Positions 9,373 through 18,674 of a stretch of DNA of 59,372 nucleotides are shown here, piece by piece. Under the pieces are notes generated by a model. The model searched no databases and had not been told where the DNA came from. It saw nothing but the letters and a program-made list of their open reading frames with translations. A program made the position numbers and the translations under genes. Source of the DNA: an uncultured Gemmatimonadota bacterium (lineage in GTDB: Bacteria; Gemmatimonadota; Gemmatimonadetes; Gemmatimonadales; Gemmatimonadaceae); contig CAMLDY010000006.1 of NCBI GenBank assembly GCA_946478895.1, positions 1 to 59,372 of the forward strand, in the 5' to 3' direction. How positions within the stretch are numbered: position 1 is the stretch's first letter; every line of letters starts with the position of its first letter.

Positions 9373-10119
9373 CTAGACGACTGGGGTTCTTCGCACCACC
9401 AGACGGCGGTTCTCGAAGATCTTCACCAGCAAAACACCTGTTAGGAAGCCGCCTACATGCGCCCACACCGCCACGCCGCCGCTCAGATCGCCGGCGTTCT
9501 TCAGCTCGGGCAACGCCGCGACCAGCTGCCAGAAGAACCACCAGATCAGCACCATCCAGGCGGGAATCGGAATCACCTTGAAGAAGATGATGAAGAAGAA
9601 AAGCATCCGCACCCGGACTCGGGGGTAGAGCATCAGGTAGGCGCCCATTATTCCCGAGATCGCACCCGATGCCCCCACAGTCGGCAGCGGCGAGGCAGGT
9701 TGGGTCAGGATGTGCGCGACCGCGGCAGCCAACCCGCAAACGATGTAGAACACCAGAAATCGGAAGTGCCCCAGACTGTCTTCGATGTTGTTTCCAAAAA
9801 CCCAGAAGAACAGCGCATTCCCGAGGATGTGCCCCCACCCGCCGTGCAAAAACATCGAGATGACGGGCGTCAGGATGTTGATCGGCTCATTGTCGACCAC
9901 ACACGCTACGCCGCGTCCGAGTGGAACGGCCTGCCCGATCGGAGCGAGGTGGGTGATCTCGCCGGGCACCATGCCGAGGTTGCAGACACTTGCCGCCAGC
10001 GCCTGCTGATCGAACCCCGCCCCTTGCACGAGAATCCACGCCCCGAACATCGCAATCAGGATGAGATAGGTCATCCAGGGCGTGCGCGTAGTCGGCAGCT
10101 CGTCGCTTAGCGGAAACAC
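9373..10119 (-). CDS. Rhomboid-family intramembrane serine protease
   Basis: A 248-aa membrane protein with six or more hydrophobic segments. The catalytic serine motif is GASGAISGIMGAYL and the paired histidine is in WAHVGGFLTGVLL; the preceding HGGWGHILGNALFFWVFGNN is the usual rhomboid L1/TM2 region. It should cleave membrane proteins within the bilayer. The start is GTG at 10119. It does not overlap its neighbours and appears to be a single-gene unit; an all-polar C-terminus ends in RRTPVV. Confidence 0.92.
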   Translation of the reverse strand: MFPLSDELPTTRTPWMTYLILIAMFGAWILVQGAGFDQQALAASVCNLGMVPGEITHLAPIGQAVPLGRGVACVVDNEPINILTPVISMFLHGGWGHILGNALFFWVFGNNIEDSLGHFRFLVFYIVCGLAAAVAHILTQPASPLPTVGASGAISGIMGAYLMLYPRVRVRMLFFFIIFFKVIPIPAWMVLIWWFFWQLVAALPELKNAGDLSGGVAVWAHVGGFLTGVLLVKIFENRRLVVRRTPVV

Positions 10120-10175
10120 TTCTTATCAGGTTGTCGAATGAAGGTCGCGGAGGGTGTCCGCGAAAACTAGCAGCG

Positions 10176-10625
10176 TTAGTCCACCCGCAAGACCGTGAAC
10201 ATGCCGAGCATCAGGTGAAACGGCGCCTCGGGAGTATCCCTGAAGTTGCAGAACAGCAGATAGCTTACCCCCTTCCGGAGATCGGTGAGCAGCTTGCCAT
10301 CGGGCTCGCTGCCGGGCCCCGCCACCAGAATGCCTACCGATCGATCGAGAAGCTCCCGAGGCCGCCCGCCTGCTTTCACTTTGGCAAGAACACTGTCGAC
10401 GCTGACGCCAGGCTTCAGGGCCGCGATTGACAACTCGTGGGCAACCTTGCCCCGGTTGACGAAGGTGAACACCGTCGCCCCCGCCGGGACGTGCGCCGGA
10501 AGCGGCATGAACGCGTAGTCGTTGGCCACGACGTCGATCTGCGCCGGGGCGCGGCCCGGCTGCCCCACGCCTGCGCCCGGCAAGACGATTAGTACGAGCG
10601 ACAGGAGCGCTGCTGGACGGAGCAT
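10176..10625 (-). CDS. Exported cupredoxin-like protein
   Basis: From ATG 10625 the product is 149 aa with a signal peptide (LRPAALLSLVLIVLPGAGVG). The mature part starts APAQIDVVANDYAFMPL and has AHELSI, then LLFCNFRDTPEAPFHLMLGM, so the four type-1 copper ligands (His, Cys, His, Met) can all be assigned. This is a plastocyanin/auracyanin-like fold, probably periplasmic electron transfer or copper binding. An extended frame reaches 10691 but would bury the signal peptide 22 residues in; the GGGGGTCC run just before ATG 10625 supports the shorter form. Confidence 0.8.
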   Translation of the reverse strand: MLRPAALLSLVLIVLPGAGVGQPGRAPAQIDVVANDYAFMPLPAHVPAGATVFTFVNRGKVAHELSIAALKPGVSVDSVLAKVKAGGRPRELLDRSVGILVAGPGSEPDGKLLTDLRKGVSYLLFCNFRDTPEAPFHLMLGMFTVLRVD

Positions 10626-10761
10626 AGGACCCCCGGCAAATGGGTGGCTCGAAACGCACGCCAAGATGGCTCGCTCCGGGATTCGCGGCAAGTTGGCACG
10701 CTCAGCCGTGATAGAACCGCCAGAAATCGGCCGTTATGGCAGAGATTTTCGGCCTCGTGCT

Positions 10762-10787
10762 TGCCTGTGAACGGTTAAACACAGGCA
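10762..10787. promoter_or_regulatory. Palindrome in the dnaK leader
   Basis: TGCCTGTG, 10 spacer bases, then CACAGGCA: a perfect 8-base inverted repeat that ends 41 bases before the dnaK ATG. It is not the CIRCE element (TTAGCACTC-N9-GAGTGCTAA), which I do not find here. It could be an operator for another repressor or a leader hairpin. Confidence 0.45.
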
Positions 10788-10828
10788 CCACCGGAATTGG
10801 AGCGGTCGCCGCTCCAGGAGAAATAGCG

Positions 10829-12763
10829 ATGGCAGATAAGGTAATCGGAATCGATCTGGGCACGACCAACTCGGTCGTGGCAGTGATGGAAGGCGGCGAT
10901 CCCGTCGTCATTCCCAACGCCGAGGGCGGGCGCACCACTCCGTCCGTCGTTGGCTTTACCAAAGACGGCGAACGCCTCGTCGGGCAGATCGCGAAACGAC
11001 AGGCCGTAACCAACCCCCAGAACACGGTCTTCTCGATCAAGCGCTTCATGGGACGCAAAATGTCCGAGGTAGCTGACGAGACGAAGCGCGTTCCCTACAA
11101 GGTTGTCGCAGGCTCCAACGATCTCGCGACCGTCGAAGTCCAGGGCAAGCGCTATTCGCCGCCCGAGATCTCGGCAATGATCCTTCAGAAGATGAAGCAG
11201 ACCGCCGAGGACTACCTCGGCTATAAAGTCGAGAAGGCGGTCATCACCGTCCCCGCCTACTTCAACGACTCCCAGCGCCAGGCAACCAAGGACGCCGGCA
11301 AGATCGCGGGCCTCGACGTGCTGCGCATCATCAATGAGCCGACCGCGGCAGCCCTCGCCTACGGACTCGACAAGAAGAAGGACGAGAAAGTCGCTGTATT
11401 CGATCTCGGCGGAGGCACCTACGACATCTCGGTCCTCGAGCTCTACGACGTCGAAGGCTCGCGGCAGTTCGAGGTCAAGTCGACCAACGGTGACACCCAC
11501 CTTGGCGGCGACGACTTCGATCAGCGCGTCATCGACTGGCTCGTGAGCGAGTTCAAGCGTGACCAGGCCATCGATCTGTCCAAGGATCCGATGGCGCTCC
11601 AGCGCCTCAAGGAAGCCGGTGAGAAGGCCAAGATGGAGCTCTCGACTACGCAGTCGACCGACATCAATCTGCCTTTCATCACCGCCGACCAGAGCGGACC
11701 GAAGCACCTCAATTACACGCTCACCAGAGCGAAATTCGAGCAGCTGGTCGATGATCTGATCCAGCGCACGATTCCGCCGATGGAGCAGGCGCTCAAGGAC
11801 GCCGGCATCAAGCCCAACGAGATCGACGAAGTGCTTCTTGTCGGTGGATCGACACGCATTCCGAAGATCCAGGAGATCGTCAAGAAGTTCTTCGGCAAGG
11901 ATCCAAACAAGGGCGTGAACCCCGACGAGGTCGTCGCTATTGGCGCGGCCGTTCAGGGTGCGGTTCTTACCGGAGAGCAGAAGGACGTTCTGCTGCTCGA
12001 CGTTACGCCGCTGTCGCTCGGCATCGAGACCCTCGGCGGCGTCACCACCGTACTCATCCCGCGCAACACCACGATCCCGACCAAGAAGAGCGAGACCTTC
12101 TCGACGGCTGACGACAATCAGACGACGGTGGAGATCCACGTGCTTCAGGGTGAGCGCGAGCTCGCGACCTACAACAAGACCATCGGCAAATTCCAGCTCA
12201 CCGGGATTCCGCCCGCACCACGCGGCATGCCGCAGGTCGAGGTGACCTTCGACATCGACGCCAACGGAATTCTGCACGTGACCGCCAAGGACAAGGCCAC
12301 GGGCAAGGAGCAGAAGATCCGCATCGAGGCTTCGAGCGGACTCTCCGACGCCGAGATCGATCGCATGGTCAAGGACGCGGAAAAGAACGCGGCCGAGGAC
12401 AAGAAGCAGCGCGAGGCGATCGACGCCCGCAACCGTCTCGACTCGATGACTTACGAAGTCGAGAAGAACGTGAAGGAGTGGGGCGATAAAGTCTCACCCG
12501 ACACCAAGTCGAAGATCGACGCCTCCATTGAGCGCGCTCGTAAAGCGCTCCGCGGCGACGACATGAACGAGATCCGCGCGGCGCAGGAAGAGCTGACGAA
12601 GGTCTTCAGCGAGGCCGGGCAGGCGTTCTACCAGCAGCAGGGCCAGGATGGCGCGCAGCCGGAAACGGGCCAGCCGGCTGGAGCCACGGCGGGCGCAGAG
12701 GCCGGCGCCAAGCCGGACGACGTCGTCGAAGCCGATTACGAGATCGTCGACGACAAGAAGTAG
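10829..12763 (+). CDS. dnaK: Chaperone DnaK (Hsp70)
   Basis: The 644-aa product has the full DnaK pattern: [18 protein letters not shown] at the N-terminus, [52 protein letters not shown], the linker and substrate domain with [14 protein letters not shown], and an alanine/glycine/glutamine-rich tail ending in [13 protein letters not shown]. It folds proteins in the cytosol with DnaJ and GrpE, neither of which is in the window. ATG 10829 has AGGAG at 10816-10820. A strong hairpin follows the stop. Regulation may involve the palindrome in the leader. Confidence 0.98.
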   Translation: MADKVIGIDLGTTNSVVAVMEGGDPVVIPNAEGGRTTPSVVGFTKDGERLVGQIAKRQAVTNPQNTVFSIKRFMGRKMSEVADETKRVPYKVVAGSNDLATVEVQGKRYSPPEISAMILQKMKQTAEDYLGYKVEKAVITVPAYFNDSQRQATKDAGKIAGLDVLRIINEPTAAALAYGLDKKKDEKVAVFDLGGGTYDISVLELYDVEGSRQFEVKSTNGDTHLGGDDFDQRVIDWLVSEFKRDQAIDLSKDPMALQRLKEAGEKAKMELSTTQSTDINLPFITADQSGPKHLNYTLTRAKFEQLVDDLIQRTIPPMEQALKDAGIKPNEIDEVLLVGGSTRIPKIQEIVKKFFGKDPNKGVNPDEVVAIGAAVQGAVLTGEQKDVLLLDVTPLSLGIETLGGVTTVLIPRNTTIPTKKSETFSTADDNQTTVEIHVLQGERELATYNKTIGKFQLTGIPPAPRGMPQVEVTFDIDANGILHVTAKDKATGKEQKIRIEASSGLSDAEIDRMVKDAEKNAAEDKKQREAIDARNRLDSMTYEVEKNVKEWGDKVSPDTKSKIDASIERARKALRGDDMNEIRAAQEELTKVFSEAGQAFYQQQGQDGAQPETGQPAGATAGAEAGAKPDDVVEADYEIVDDKK

Positions 12764-12768
12764 CAGCG

Positions 12769-12807
12769 CAGTGAGGAACCCCGGTCACTGACCGGGGTTC
12801 CTCACTG
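12769..12807 (+). terminator. Long hairpin after dnaK
   Basis: A perfect 17-base inverted repeat (starting CAGTGAGGAACCCCGGT, loop CACTG) lies 6 bases behind the dnaK stop. There is no T-run behind it, so it may stabilise the mRNA 3' end or act with Rho rather than as a classic intrinsic terminator. Confidence 0.6.
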
Positions 12808-12891
12808 ATGAGTCATTCTAGCGTGAATCGACTCGGGATGTCTTCGGTCGCTCCGGCCGGGCTCCACCTCGCACGCCAGAGGACGCTGCCA

Positions 12892-13164
12892 ATGGGACGA
12901 ATTCTTGTGGGTCTTGTCGTGCTCGCCTGCATCGCGGGCACGGCGGCCTGTGCCGATTCCACGGCGCCGGCATCGGCCGTGAAGCAGCCACCCCGCCAAT
13001 CGATGTTCACACGCTACATCCTTGCTTCAGGCGATGTCCCGCCTGCCGGCTGTAGCGACCTTGGGAATGGATACTGGGTATGCGACGGGCCAGCCGATCC
13101 GGCCGCGCCCGCGCCGCCGCCACGCTCCACGGCGCCCGCTCTCGCCCCAAGTAAGCCGAACTAG
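12892..13164 (+). CDS. Small lipoprotein with the F-T-R-Y-I-L-A-S-G motif
   Basis: From ATG 12892 this is a 90-aa predicted lipoprotein: a hydrophobic stretch LVGLVVLACIAGTAAC followed by ADSTAPAS. At residues about 38-47 it has MFTRYILASG, the motif shared with three other lipoproteins at 18675-18938, 21978-22631 and 22677-23279. Behind it come two cysteines (AGCSDLGNGYWVC) and a proline/alanine-rich tail. It points toward, and overlaps by 4 bases the end of, the oligopeptide-binding gene. Longer in-frame starts (12808, 12838) exist but would put the signal peptide in the middle. I do not recognise a described family. Confidence 0.65.
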   Translation: MGRILVGLVVLACIAGTAACADSTAPASAVKQPPRQSMFTRYILASGDVPPAGCSDLGNGYWVCDGPADPAAPAPPPRSTAPALAPSKPN

Positions 13165-14774
13165 CGCGCGGTAACGCGCCAGTCGGCGAGATGCGCCCAC
13201 CACGCGTCCGGCCGGATCCCGGTCGTGGTGAGGCGCTTCGAAGCTCCCTGTACATTGCGCAGCTCGTAGATCCACATCGCGGGCGCGTCGTCCGTCAAAA
13301 TGCCATAGGCGCGGCGGTAGAGCTCCACGCTCCTCGACGGGTTCATCTCTCGCACCGCGCTGTCGATCACAGCGTCAAATGCCGGGTTGCGATATGAGGT
13401 CGCGTTGTAGCCACCTTTTCTGACCTCCGAGCTCGCCCACTCTTCGCGAACCGACGATGGCGTCGGGTCGATGTGCCACGCATTGAGCAGCGATTCAAAC
13501 TTTCGCTCATCCATCCGCTGGCCGAAGGAGTTGATCTCGATTTGGTCGAGGCTCACCTTTGCGCCCGCTTTCCGCCATTGCTCCTGGAGCAGCACAGCGA
13601 TGCTCTTCCTGACCGCACTCGAGCTCGGCACCATCAGTGAAAACGCGAGCGGAGTCTTCCCGCGCGAGCGCATTCCGTCGGTGCCGCGCTTCCAACCAAG
13701 TGAATCCAGCAGCTGGCCAGCGCGCTGCGGATCGTAGGGAATCCCGAGCGTCGTGTCGCTTGTCGGCAGAATGCGAGTCGCAGGTCCGTGCGCGACGAGA
13801 CCGAGGGTGTCGAAGACATTTCGCACCACGGCTTCACGGTCCACCGACATCACGAGTGCCCGGCGGGTCTCGCGGTCTCCGAACACTGGATTTGGACCGG
13901 TGTTACCGGCGTTGCGCAGATTGAAGGCCACGTACCCGTAGTCGAGACTGCCGGGAGAGGCGAGAACCGTCAGTCCCTTCGCCTTCGCCTGACCGACAAG
14001 CTCCGGCTTCAACACATCGAGAAAATCGGCGTCGCCGTTGAGAAATCTCGTCGCGGCCGCCTGGTAATCCGCGGAGACGATCCAGATGACGCGATCCGCG
14101 ATCGGACGTCCACGATAGTTCGCGCTATCCGCCGTGAGAACGATGCGTGCGGCTTTCTCCCACGAGCCGAAGCGAAAGCGGCCGCTGCCAACGGGTGCGC
14201 GGGCGAAAGCGCTCTCTCCCAGGGCGGACGCGGGGGTCTGCCGCAGCAGGTGCGCTGGTAGAATTGCGATCGGACTCGCCGCCTTGTAAAACGCATCGGG
14301 TGTCCGCTGATGAAACCACACTACCGCCGTCAGGGAATCGGCCACGCTCACCGAATCCACGTTGTCCAGATTCGACGACAGTGGCGATGCCAGCGCCGTA
14401 TCCTTCACAAGCTGGAAAGTGTAGCGCACATCTTCAGCCGTAACGGGCTTTCCGTCGTGCCACCTCGCGGCGGGATTGATGTGGAATGCCACCGACAGCG
14501 AGTCCGGCGCCCAGCGCCAGCTGTCGGCAAGTCGCGGCGTGAAACCTTCGTCGCCAACGGTGTTGAGCGATGGCCCAATGTCGGCGAGGTTGTCGAAGAC
14601 CTGGTCGACGACCTGCTTGCCCTGCAGGGTCATGGTCAGCGGCGGAAACAGGATGTCAGCGTCGCCTGACGATGAGATCGCGATGGTGCCGCCCACGTTT
14701 CGGTCTCCCGAACACGCTGCAAGAGTGAGAACAACACCAAGCGTGATCGGGAGTGCCCGCAGGCGTGCCGTCAT
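13161..14774 (-). CDS. Oligopeptide/dipeptide-binding lipoprotein (SBP family 5), orphan
   Basis: The 537-aa product starts at ATG 14774 with a lipoprotein signal (LRALPITLGVVLTLAACSG) and then has the usual SBP_bac_5 layout: LADSWRWAPDSLSVAFHINP, WHDGKPVTAEDVRYTFQLVK, PIAILPAHLL, VGSGRFRFGSWE and RRALVMSVDREAVV. Family members bind peptides or other small ligands for an ABC importer. No permease or ATPase gene is nearby. Instead the ATG overlaps the stop of the TPR/HD-GYP gene (ATGA), so it is made together with a signalling protein. A ligand-sensing role is therefore as likely as import. Confidence 0.88.
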   Translation of the reverse strand: MTARLRALPITLGVVLTLAACSGDRNVGGTIAISSSGDADILFPPLTMTLQGKQVVDQVFDNLADIGPSLNTVGDEGFTPRLADSWRWAPDSLSVAFHINPAARWHDGKPVTAEDVRYTFQLVKDTALASPLSSNLDNVDSVSVADSLTAVVWFHQRTPDAFYKAASPIAILPAHLLRQTPASALGESAFARAPVGSGRFRFGSWEKAARIVLTADSANYRGRPIADRVIWIVSADYQAAATRFLNGDADFLDVLKPELVGQAKAKGLTVLASPGSLDYGYVAFNLRNAGNTGPNPVFGDRETRRALVMSVDREAVVRNVFDTLGLVAHGPATRILPTSDTTLGIPYDPQRAGQLLDSLGWKRGTDGMRSRGKTPLAFSLMVPSSSAVRKSIAVLLQEQWRKAGAKVSLDQIEINSFGQRMDERKFESLLNAWHIDPTPSSVREEWASSEVRKGGYNATSYRNPAFDAVIDSAVREMNPSRSVELYRRAYGILTDDAPAMWIYELRNVQGASKRLTTTGIRPDAWWAHLADWRVTAR

Positions 14775-16414
14775 GCAGTGTTTCCGATCGAGAAAGCCGC
14801 GAGTCCCTGCGGCGTCGAGTGCTCGGGCACGTTGGTGCGCGCCCACCTGAGAAATGATTCCAGCAACTCGGGATCGAACTGGCCGGTGGATTCGCGCATC
14901 ACCTGCGCTGCTCGTGTATGGGTCAGACTGTCGCGGTACGAGCGCGCCGTCGTGAGTGCGTCATAGACGTCGGCAACGCACAGAATCCGCGCGGCGAACG
15001 GAATCTCTTCGCCCTTCAAGCCATCGGGATAGCCATTGCCGTCCCACCGCTCATGATGATTGCGGATGATCGCGCGAACGTCTCCTGGAAAATCGATGTC
15101 GGCGACCAGCTCGAGCCCTGCCTCGGGATGCCGCTTCATGATCGCCCATTCCTCATCGCTCAGATCGCCGGCTTTGTTCAACACTTCGGTTGGTACGATG
15201 ATCTTGCCGATGTCGTGGAGCAGGGCTCCGAGCCTGAACCAGAACAGCGAGCGCGAGTCCATCCCGGTGCTGTCGGCGAGCACGCACGCGAAGAAGGCGA
15301 CGCGCTGGCAGTGCCCCTGGGTGTAATGGTCCTTGCTCTCGATCGAGTCGCCCCACTGGTGCGCCATCTCCAGAAAGCGCGCCTCCAGCGCCGCGTTGCG
15401 CCTCTCAACCTGCGCGACGCGGTGCTGCGCCTTGAGCCGCGTGTAAAGGGCGTGCGATTCATTCAGGTGCGCCAGCATGTCGCGGTGACGCTTCTGGGTC
15501 CAGTAAAGCTCCGCCAGCTGCTCGGTCACATCCGCCTTTAGCAGCAGGTCCTCGGCTTCCTCCGCACACTCCGACGCACGGCCGAGGTACTCGGCGGCTT
15601 TCACGTAATCGCCGCGCTCCCGCGCGATGACCCCAACATGCCTCAACACCTCGCCACGCCACGACGGGGCTATCTCACCGCTCAGCGCCAGCAGCCCCTC
15701 CGCCCGCTCCATTGCTTCGTCGTAGCGCTCGGTCACGATGCACAGCTGCACCTGGTTGAGCGCGACGTTCAGCTTGTTGGTATTGTCGCGCTCCTCGCCG
15801 AAGGTCTGCTCTGCCTCCGTATACGCCTTCTCGGCGCGATCGAGCTCGCCGAGATCGCTGTAGGCAAGACCGATGTTGTTGAGAACCTGCGCCGCCTGGT
15901 CGCGCATACCCAGCGCGCGATATCCATCGAGGCTCAGATGAAACGCGTGGAGTGCGCGCGGAAGATCACCGCGAATGCTGGCGACCGTACCGAGGTTTTG
16001 ATCGATCATCGCCAGCGCCTCGGCGTCGCCAATTGACTGGGCTGTGATCCTCGCCTCGGTGTACATCGACTCGGCGCGATCGAGATCGCCGCCGGTCTGG
16101 TGTACGATCGCGACGACGTTGAGAGCCTGTGCGATAGCGGATGCGGAGCCCGCTTGCGTCGCCGCAGCGACTGCGGCTTCCAGAACATCTATTGCCGCGC
16201 CGCGGTTCCCCTGCTCCAGATACACTCGCCCCAGCCACCGGAGAGCCGACAATCTCGTCTGGTCGTCGGCAAATGGGTTCCGGACAAGCGCTTCGTAGCG
16301 CAACGCCGCTTCGCTCCACCGCCCTTCGCGCTCCGCGAGCTTTGCCTCATCGATGAGTACTCTTACGCCACTGGATTCCACCTCGTCGGAACGAGAAGTG
16401 GAACGCACCCTCAT
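14771..16414 (-). CDS. TPR repeat protein with C-terminal HD-GYP phosphodiesterase domain (copy 1)
   Basis: A 547-aa soluble protein. Residues about 15-340 are tetratricopeptide repeats (for example GNRGAAIDVLEAAVAAA and GELDRAEKAYTEAEQTF). Residues about 345-520 are HD-GYP: SIESKDHYTQGHCQRVA, LLHDIGKIIVP with the HD pair, RHPEAGLELV, and the signature HHERWDGNGYPDGL. This family degrades cyclic di-GMP; all key residues seem present. Using TPRs instead of a REC or PAS sensor is unusual. The start overlaps the AAA+ activator stop and its stop overlaps the peptide-binding gene, both by ATGA. A paralog lies at 19114-20760. Confidence 0.92.
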   Translation of the reverse strand: MRVRSTSRSDEVESSGVRVLIDEAKLAEREGRWSEAALRYEALVRNPFADDQTRLSALRWLGRVYLEQGNRGAAIDVLEAAVAAATQAGSASAIAQALNVVAIVHQTGGDLDRAESMYTEARITAQSIGDAEALAMIDQNLGTVASIRGDLPRALHAFHLSLDGYRALGMRDQAAQVLNNIGLAYSDLGELDRAEKAYTEAEQTFGEERDNTNKLNVALNQVQLCIVTERYDEAMERAEGLLALSGEIAPSWRGEVLRHVGVIARERGDYVKAAEYLGRASECAEEAEDLLLKADVTEQLAELYWTQKRHRDMLAHLNESHALYTRLKAQHRVAQVERRNAALEARFLEMAHQWGDSIESKDHYTQGHCQRVAFFACVLADSTGMDSRSLFWFRLGALLHDIGKIIVPTEVLNKAGDLSDEEWAIMKRHPEAGLELVADIDFPGDVRAIIRNHHERWDGNGYPDGLKGEEIPFAARILCVADVYDALTTARSYRDSLTHTRAAQVMRESTGQFDPELLESFLRWARTNVPEHSTPQGLAAFSIGNTA

Positions 16415-17511
16415 GAGGAAGCGAGGATTGTGCGGCGGGTAGAACTTTCGTCGCGGAGTTTTCTTGTCAGCGTCGGCCGGGAGATGCCGAGGATGCGCGC
16501 GGCAGCGCTCAGGTTACCGCCGGTGAGGCCGATGGTGGTGTGAATGGCCTCGTCGATGATTGCCTGGAGCGATTTTCCTTCCGCGGGGATTCGAATCACG
16601 CCCCCCGCCGGGGTTTCAACGAGTGGAACATATGATCGTCGCTGTAACGAGAGGTGGTGCGGCTGAATCACGTCGCCCGTGCAGACGACTACAGCCCGCT
16701 CGATGACGTTTTTGAGCTCCCGAATATTGCCCGGCCACCGGTGACGCTCAAGAGCGCTGACGGAATCCTGCCCGAGGCGCAGGTTTGGCCGCCCCTCGCC
16801 GTCCGCGTGGCGCTTCACAAAGTAATGCGCAAGGATTGGAATGTCTCCATCGCGTTCGCGAAGCGCCGGCAGCTCGATCCGGGCAACGTTCAGGCGGTAG
16901 AACAGGTCGGCGCGGAAACGGTTGTCGCTTACCGCCGCCTCGAGCGAGGAATTAGTACCCGCGACGATGCGCGCGTCGAGTCCGCGCTCCTCGGAACCGC
17001 CAAGCCGGCGGAAGCGACGGTCCTCCACCACCCGAAGCAGCTTCGCCTGCAGCTTGAGCGGAAGCTCGGCGACTTCGTCCAGAAAGACGGTGCCTGTGCC
17101 GGCTACCTCGAAAAGACCGCGCTTGAGGGCTCGCGCGTCGGTGAACGCGCCGGGCTCGTGGCCGAAAAGCTCACTCTCGAGGAGCGTCTCCGGGATCGCC
17201 GCGCAGTTGATCGCAACGAACGGCTCCGCCGCGCGCGAGCTCGCCGCGTGAATGCCGCGCGCGAACAGCTCCTTGCCTGTCCCGGTTTCGCCGACGATCA
17301 GAACAGTCATGCTCCGGCTCGCGGCAATCTGAGTTGCGAGGGAGATCACTTCGCGGATGGCGGCACTGTCGCCGATGACGTGGTTGCCCCAACCGTCCAT
17401 CGGGGCCTGCTGCTGCGATCGTGCTGAGATAATTACACCGTTCCTTTGACGCGGGGATAGACGCGCATCCCCGCGCGGAATTGTGAGTTGACCGAGCGTT
17501 AGAGGCCTCAA
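16411..17511 (-). CDS. Sigma-54-type AAA+ transcription activator without receiver domain
   Basis: A 366-aa protein with the enhancer-binding AAA+ core from about residue 44: LIVGETGTGKELFARGIH (Walker A), SELFGHEPGAFTDA, GTVFLDEVAELPLKLQAKLL (Walker B), FRADLFYRLNV, and RWPGNIRELKNVIERAV. The C-terminus GGNLSAAARILGISRPTLTR is a Fis-type helix-turn-helix. There is no REC, GAF or PAS domain. The usual GAFTGA loop reads GAFTDA. It is coupled to the TPR/HD-GYP gene by ATGA. The 17511 start is TTG; an ATG at 17400 would begin right at the AAA+ core, and no clear Shine-Dalgarno decides between them. Confidence 0.9.
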   Translation of the reverse strand: MRPLTLGQLTIPRGDARLSPRQRNGVIISARSQQQAPMDGWGNHVIGDSAAIREVISLATQIAASRSMTVLIVGETGTGKELFARGIHAASSRAAEPFVAINCAAIPETLLESELFGHEPGAFTDARALKRGLFEVAGTGTVFLDEVAELPLKLQAKLLRVVEDRRFRRLGGSEERGLDARIVAGTNSSLEAAVSDNRFRADLFYRLNVARIELPALRERDGDIPILAHYFVKRHADGEGRPNLRLGQDSVSALERHRWPGNIRELKNVIERAVVVCTGDVIQPHHLSLQRRSYVPLVETPAGGVIRIPAEGKSLQAIIDEAIHTTIGLTGGNLSAAARILGISRPTLTRKLRDESSTRRTILASS

Positions 17512-17612
17512 CTGGCATTGAGGCTCATTTAGCAGACGAGGAAACGGGGAGCCAAGTCACCCGTTTTTCACTCTTATTGAGGTGCAGAAACCGGGCTGTG
17601 GGCCCTGGGGCC

Positions 17613-18632
17613 TCAGGACGGCAGCGATGACAGCAGCGCGTTGATTTCGGCGGCCTCGTGCTGCGCGCCCACGTCCTCGAAAGACTCGGCGGCATCGCTC
17701 CACGCGAGTCGTGCGTCAGCGGAATTGCCGAGTGCCCGGGAGGTCTGGCCGAACTCGCGCAGCAGCTCGGCCTGGAGCAGCCTGTCCTCGAGACCCTCAG
17801 CCTCGAAGATTCCGATTCGGAGGCTCGCAATACTCTCCTCGAAAGCGCCGCGCTCGCGCTCGATCCGAGCCCGGCATTTGAGCGCCTCGGCGATGGTCAG
17901 GTGATCGCCGCGGACCCGAGCATCCTCGAGCGCGGTCGCGCACGCGCGCTCCGCGATGTCGAGTTTGCCGGTGGTCACCCACACCAGTGCCAGATTGAGC
18001 ATCAGGACGTTCTGCACCAGCGAGTCGCCCCTGGCACGGGCAATCGCCAGTCCGCGCTCGAAAGTCTCGATGGCGCGGTGGTAGTGACCGAGCTTGGTGT
18101 AGAGCATGCCGAGGTTGTTGAGCACCCACGACACGGCTTCGTCGTCATGGGAGCGCTCGAACGCAGCGAGGCTGTTCGAGTAACGGGCCTCGGCGGCGAC
18201 GAAATTGCCGCGCATGTTGAGCAGCACGCCGCGGTTCTGCTCGATCATTCCCAGCAGCCGCACATCGCCCGCGCGGCTGGCGAAGTCACCCGCCTGGGTG
18301 TAGAGCCTCTCGCTCTCTACGAGGTTGCCACGCCGCTGGGCGATAATCGCCAGGCAGTTGAGGGCGTGCGCTTTACACCCCGCTGATCCACACCTTTCGG
18401 CGTGGATCAAGGATTGGGCGTAGCATCTGTACGCCACTTCAGTCTCGCCCTGCTCGCGGTGGACGGTACCCTTCCACCGCAAGGCGTCGGCGAGCAGTGC
18501 CAGATCCTGCTCGCGCTCCAGGGCTTCGATCGCGTCGTCATACAAGCCGAGGGCTTTCGGAACATCTCCCCGCCGCTCGGCATCGCGTGCGAGCTCGACG
18601 AGCTTGCGCACGCCTCCGGATTCAGTCTGCAT
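17613..18632 (-). CDS. TPR repeat protein (copy 1), sensor or scaffold
   Basis: A 339-aa protein made almost wholly of tetratricopeptide helices, such as GDVPKALGLYDDAIEAL, GNLVESERLYTQAGDFA and GHYHRAIETFERGLAIARA. No catalytic, membrane or DNA-binding part is visible. It resembles the TPR half of the neighbouring HD-GYP protein and is a close paralog of the product at 20895-21917 (both have ADxLRWKGTV, GETxxAxRCY and WVLNNLG). ATG 18632 follows the lipoprotein stop by 42 bases, so they may share the sigma-54 promoter at 18986-19001. A TTG lies one codon upstream. Confidence 0.85.
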   Translation of the reverse strand: MQTESGGVRKLVELARDAERRGDVPKALGLYDDAIEALEREQDLALLADALRWKGTVHREQGETEVAYRCYAQSLIHAERCGSAGCKAHALNCLAIIAQRRGNLVESERLYTQAGDFASRAGDVRLLGMIEQNRGVLLNMRGNFVAAEARYSNSLAAFERSHDDEAVSWVLNNLGMLYTKLGHYHRAIETFERGLAIARARGDSLVQNVLMLNLALVWVTTGKLDIAERACATALEDARVRGDHLTIAEALKCRARIERERGAFEESIASLRIGIFEAEGLEDRLLQAELLREFGQTSRALGNSADARLAWSDAAESFEDVGAQHEAAEINALLSSLPS

Positions 18633-18674
18633 CAAGTGAGGTGCAGAACTGACGGATCGATCATAGGTGCGACC

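Noticed and set aside
10692..10828. CIRCE element before dnaK
   Set aside because: No TTAGCACTC-type arms; the palindrome there is different.
10775..12277. Long open frame (about 500 codons) antisense to dnaK
   Set aside because: It mirrors the codon pattern of dnaK on the other strand in GC-rich DNA and has no recognisable protein features.
12857..12873. GG-N10-GC match before the 12892 lipoprotein gene
   Set aside because: Only six of twelve fixed positions match and the leader would be about 8 bases, unlike the two good candidates.
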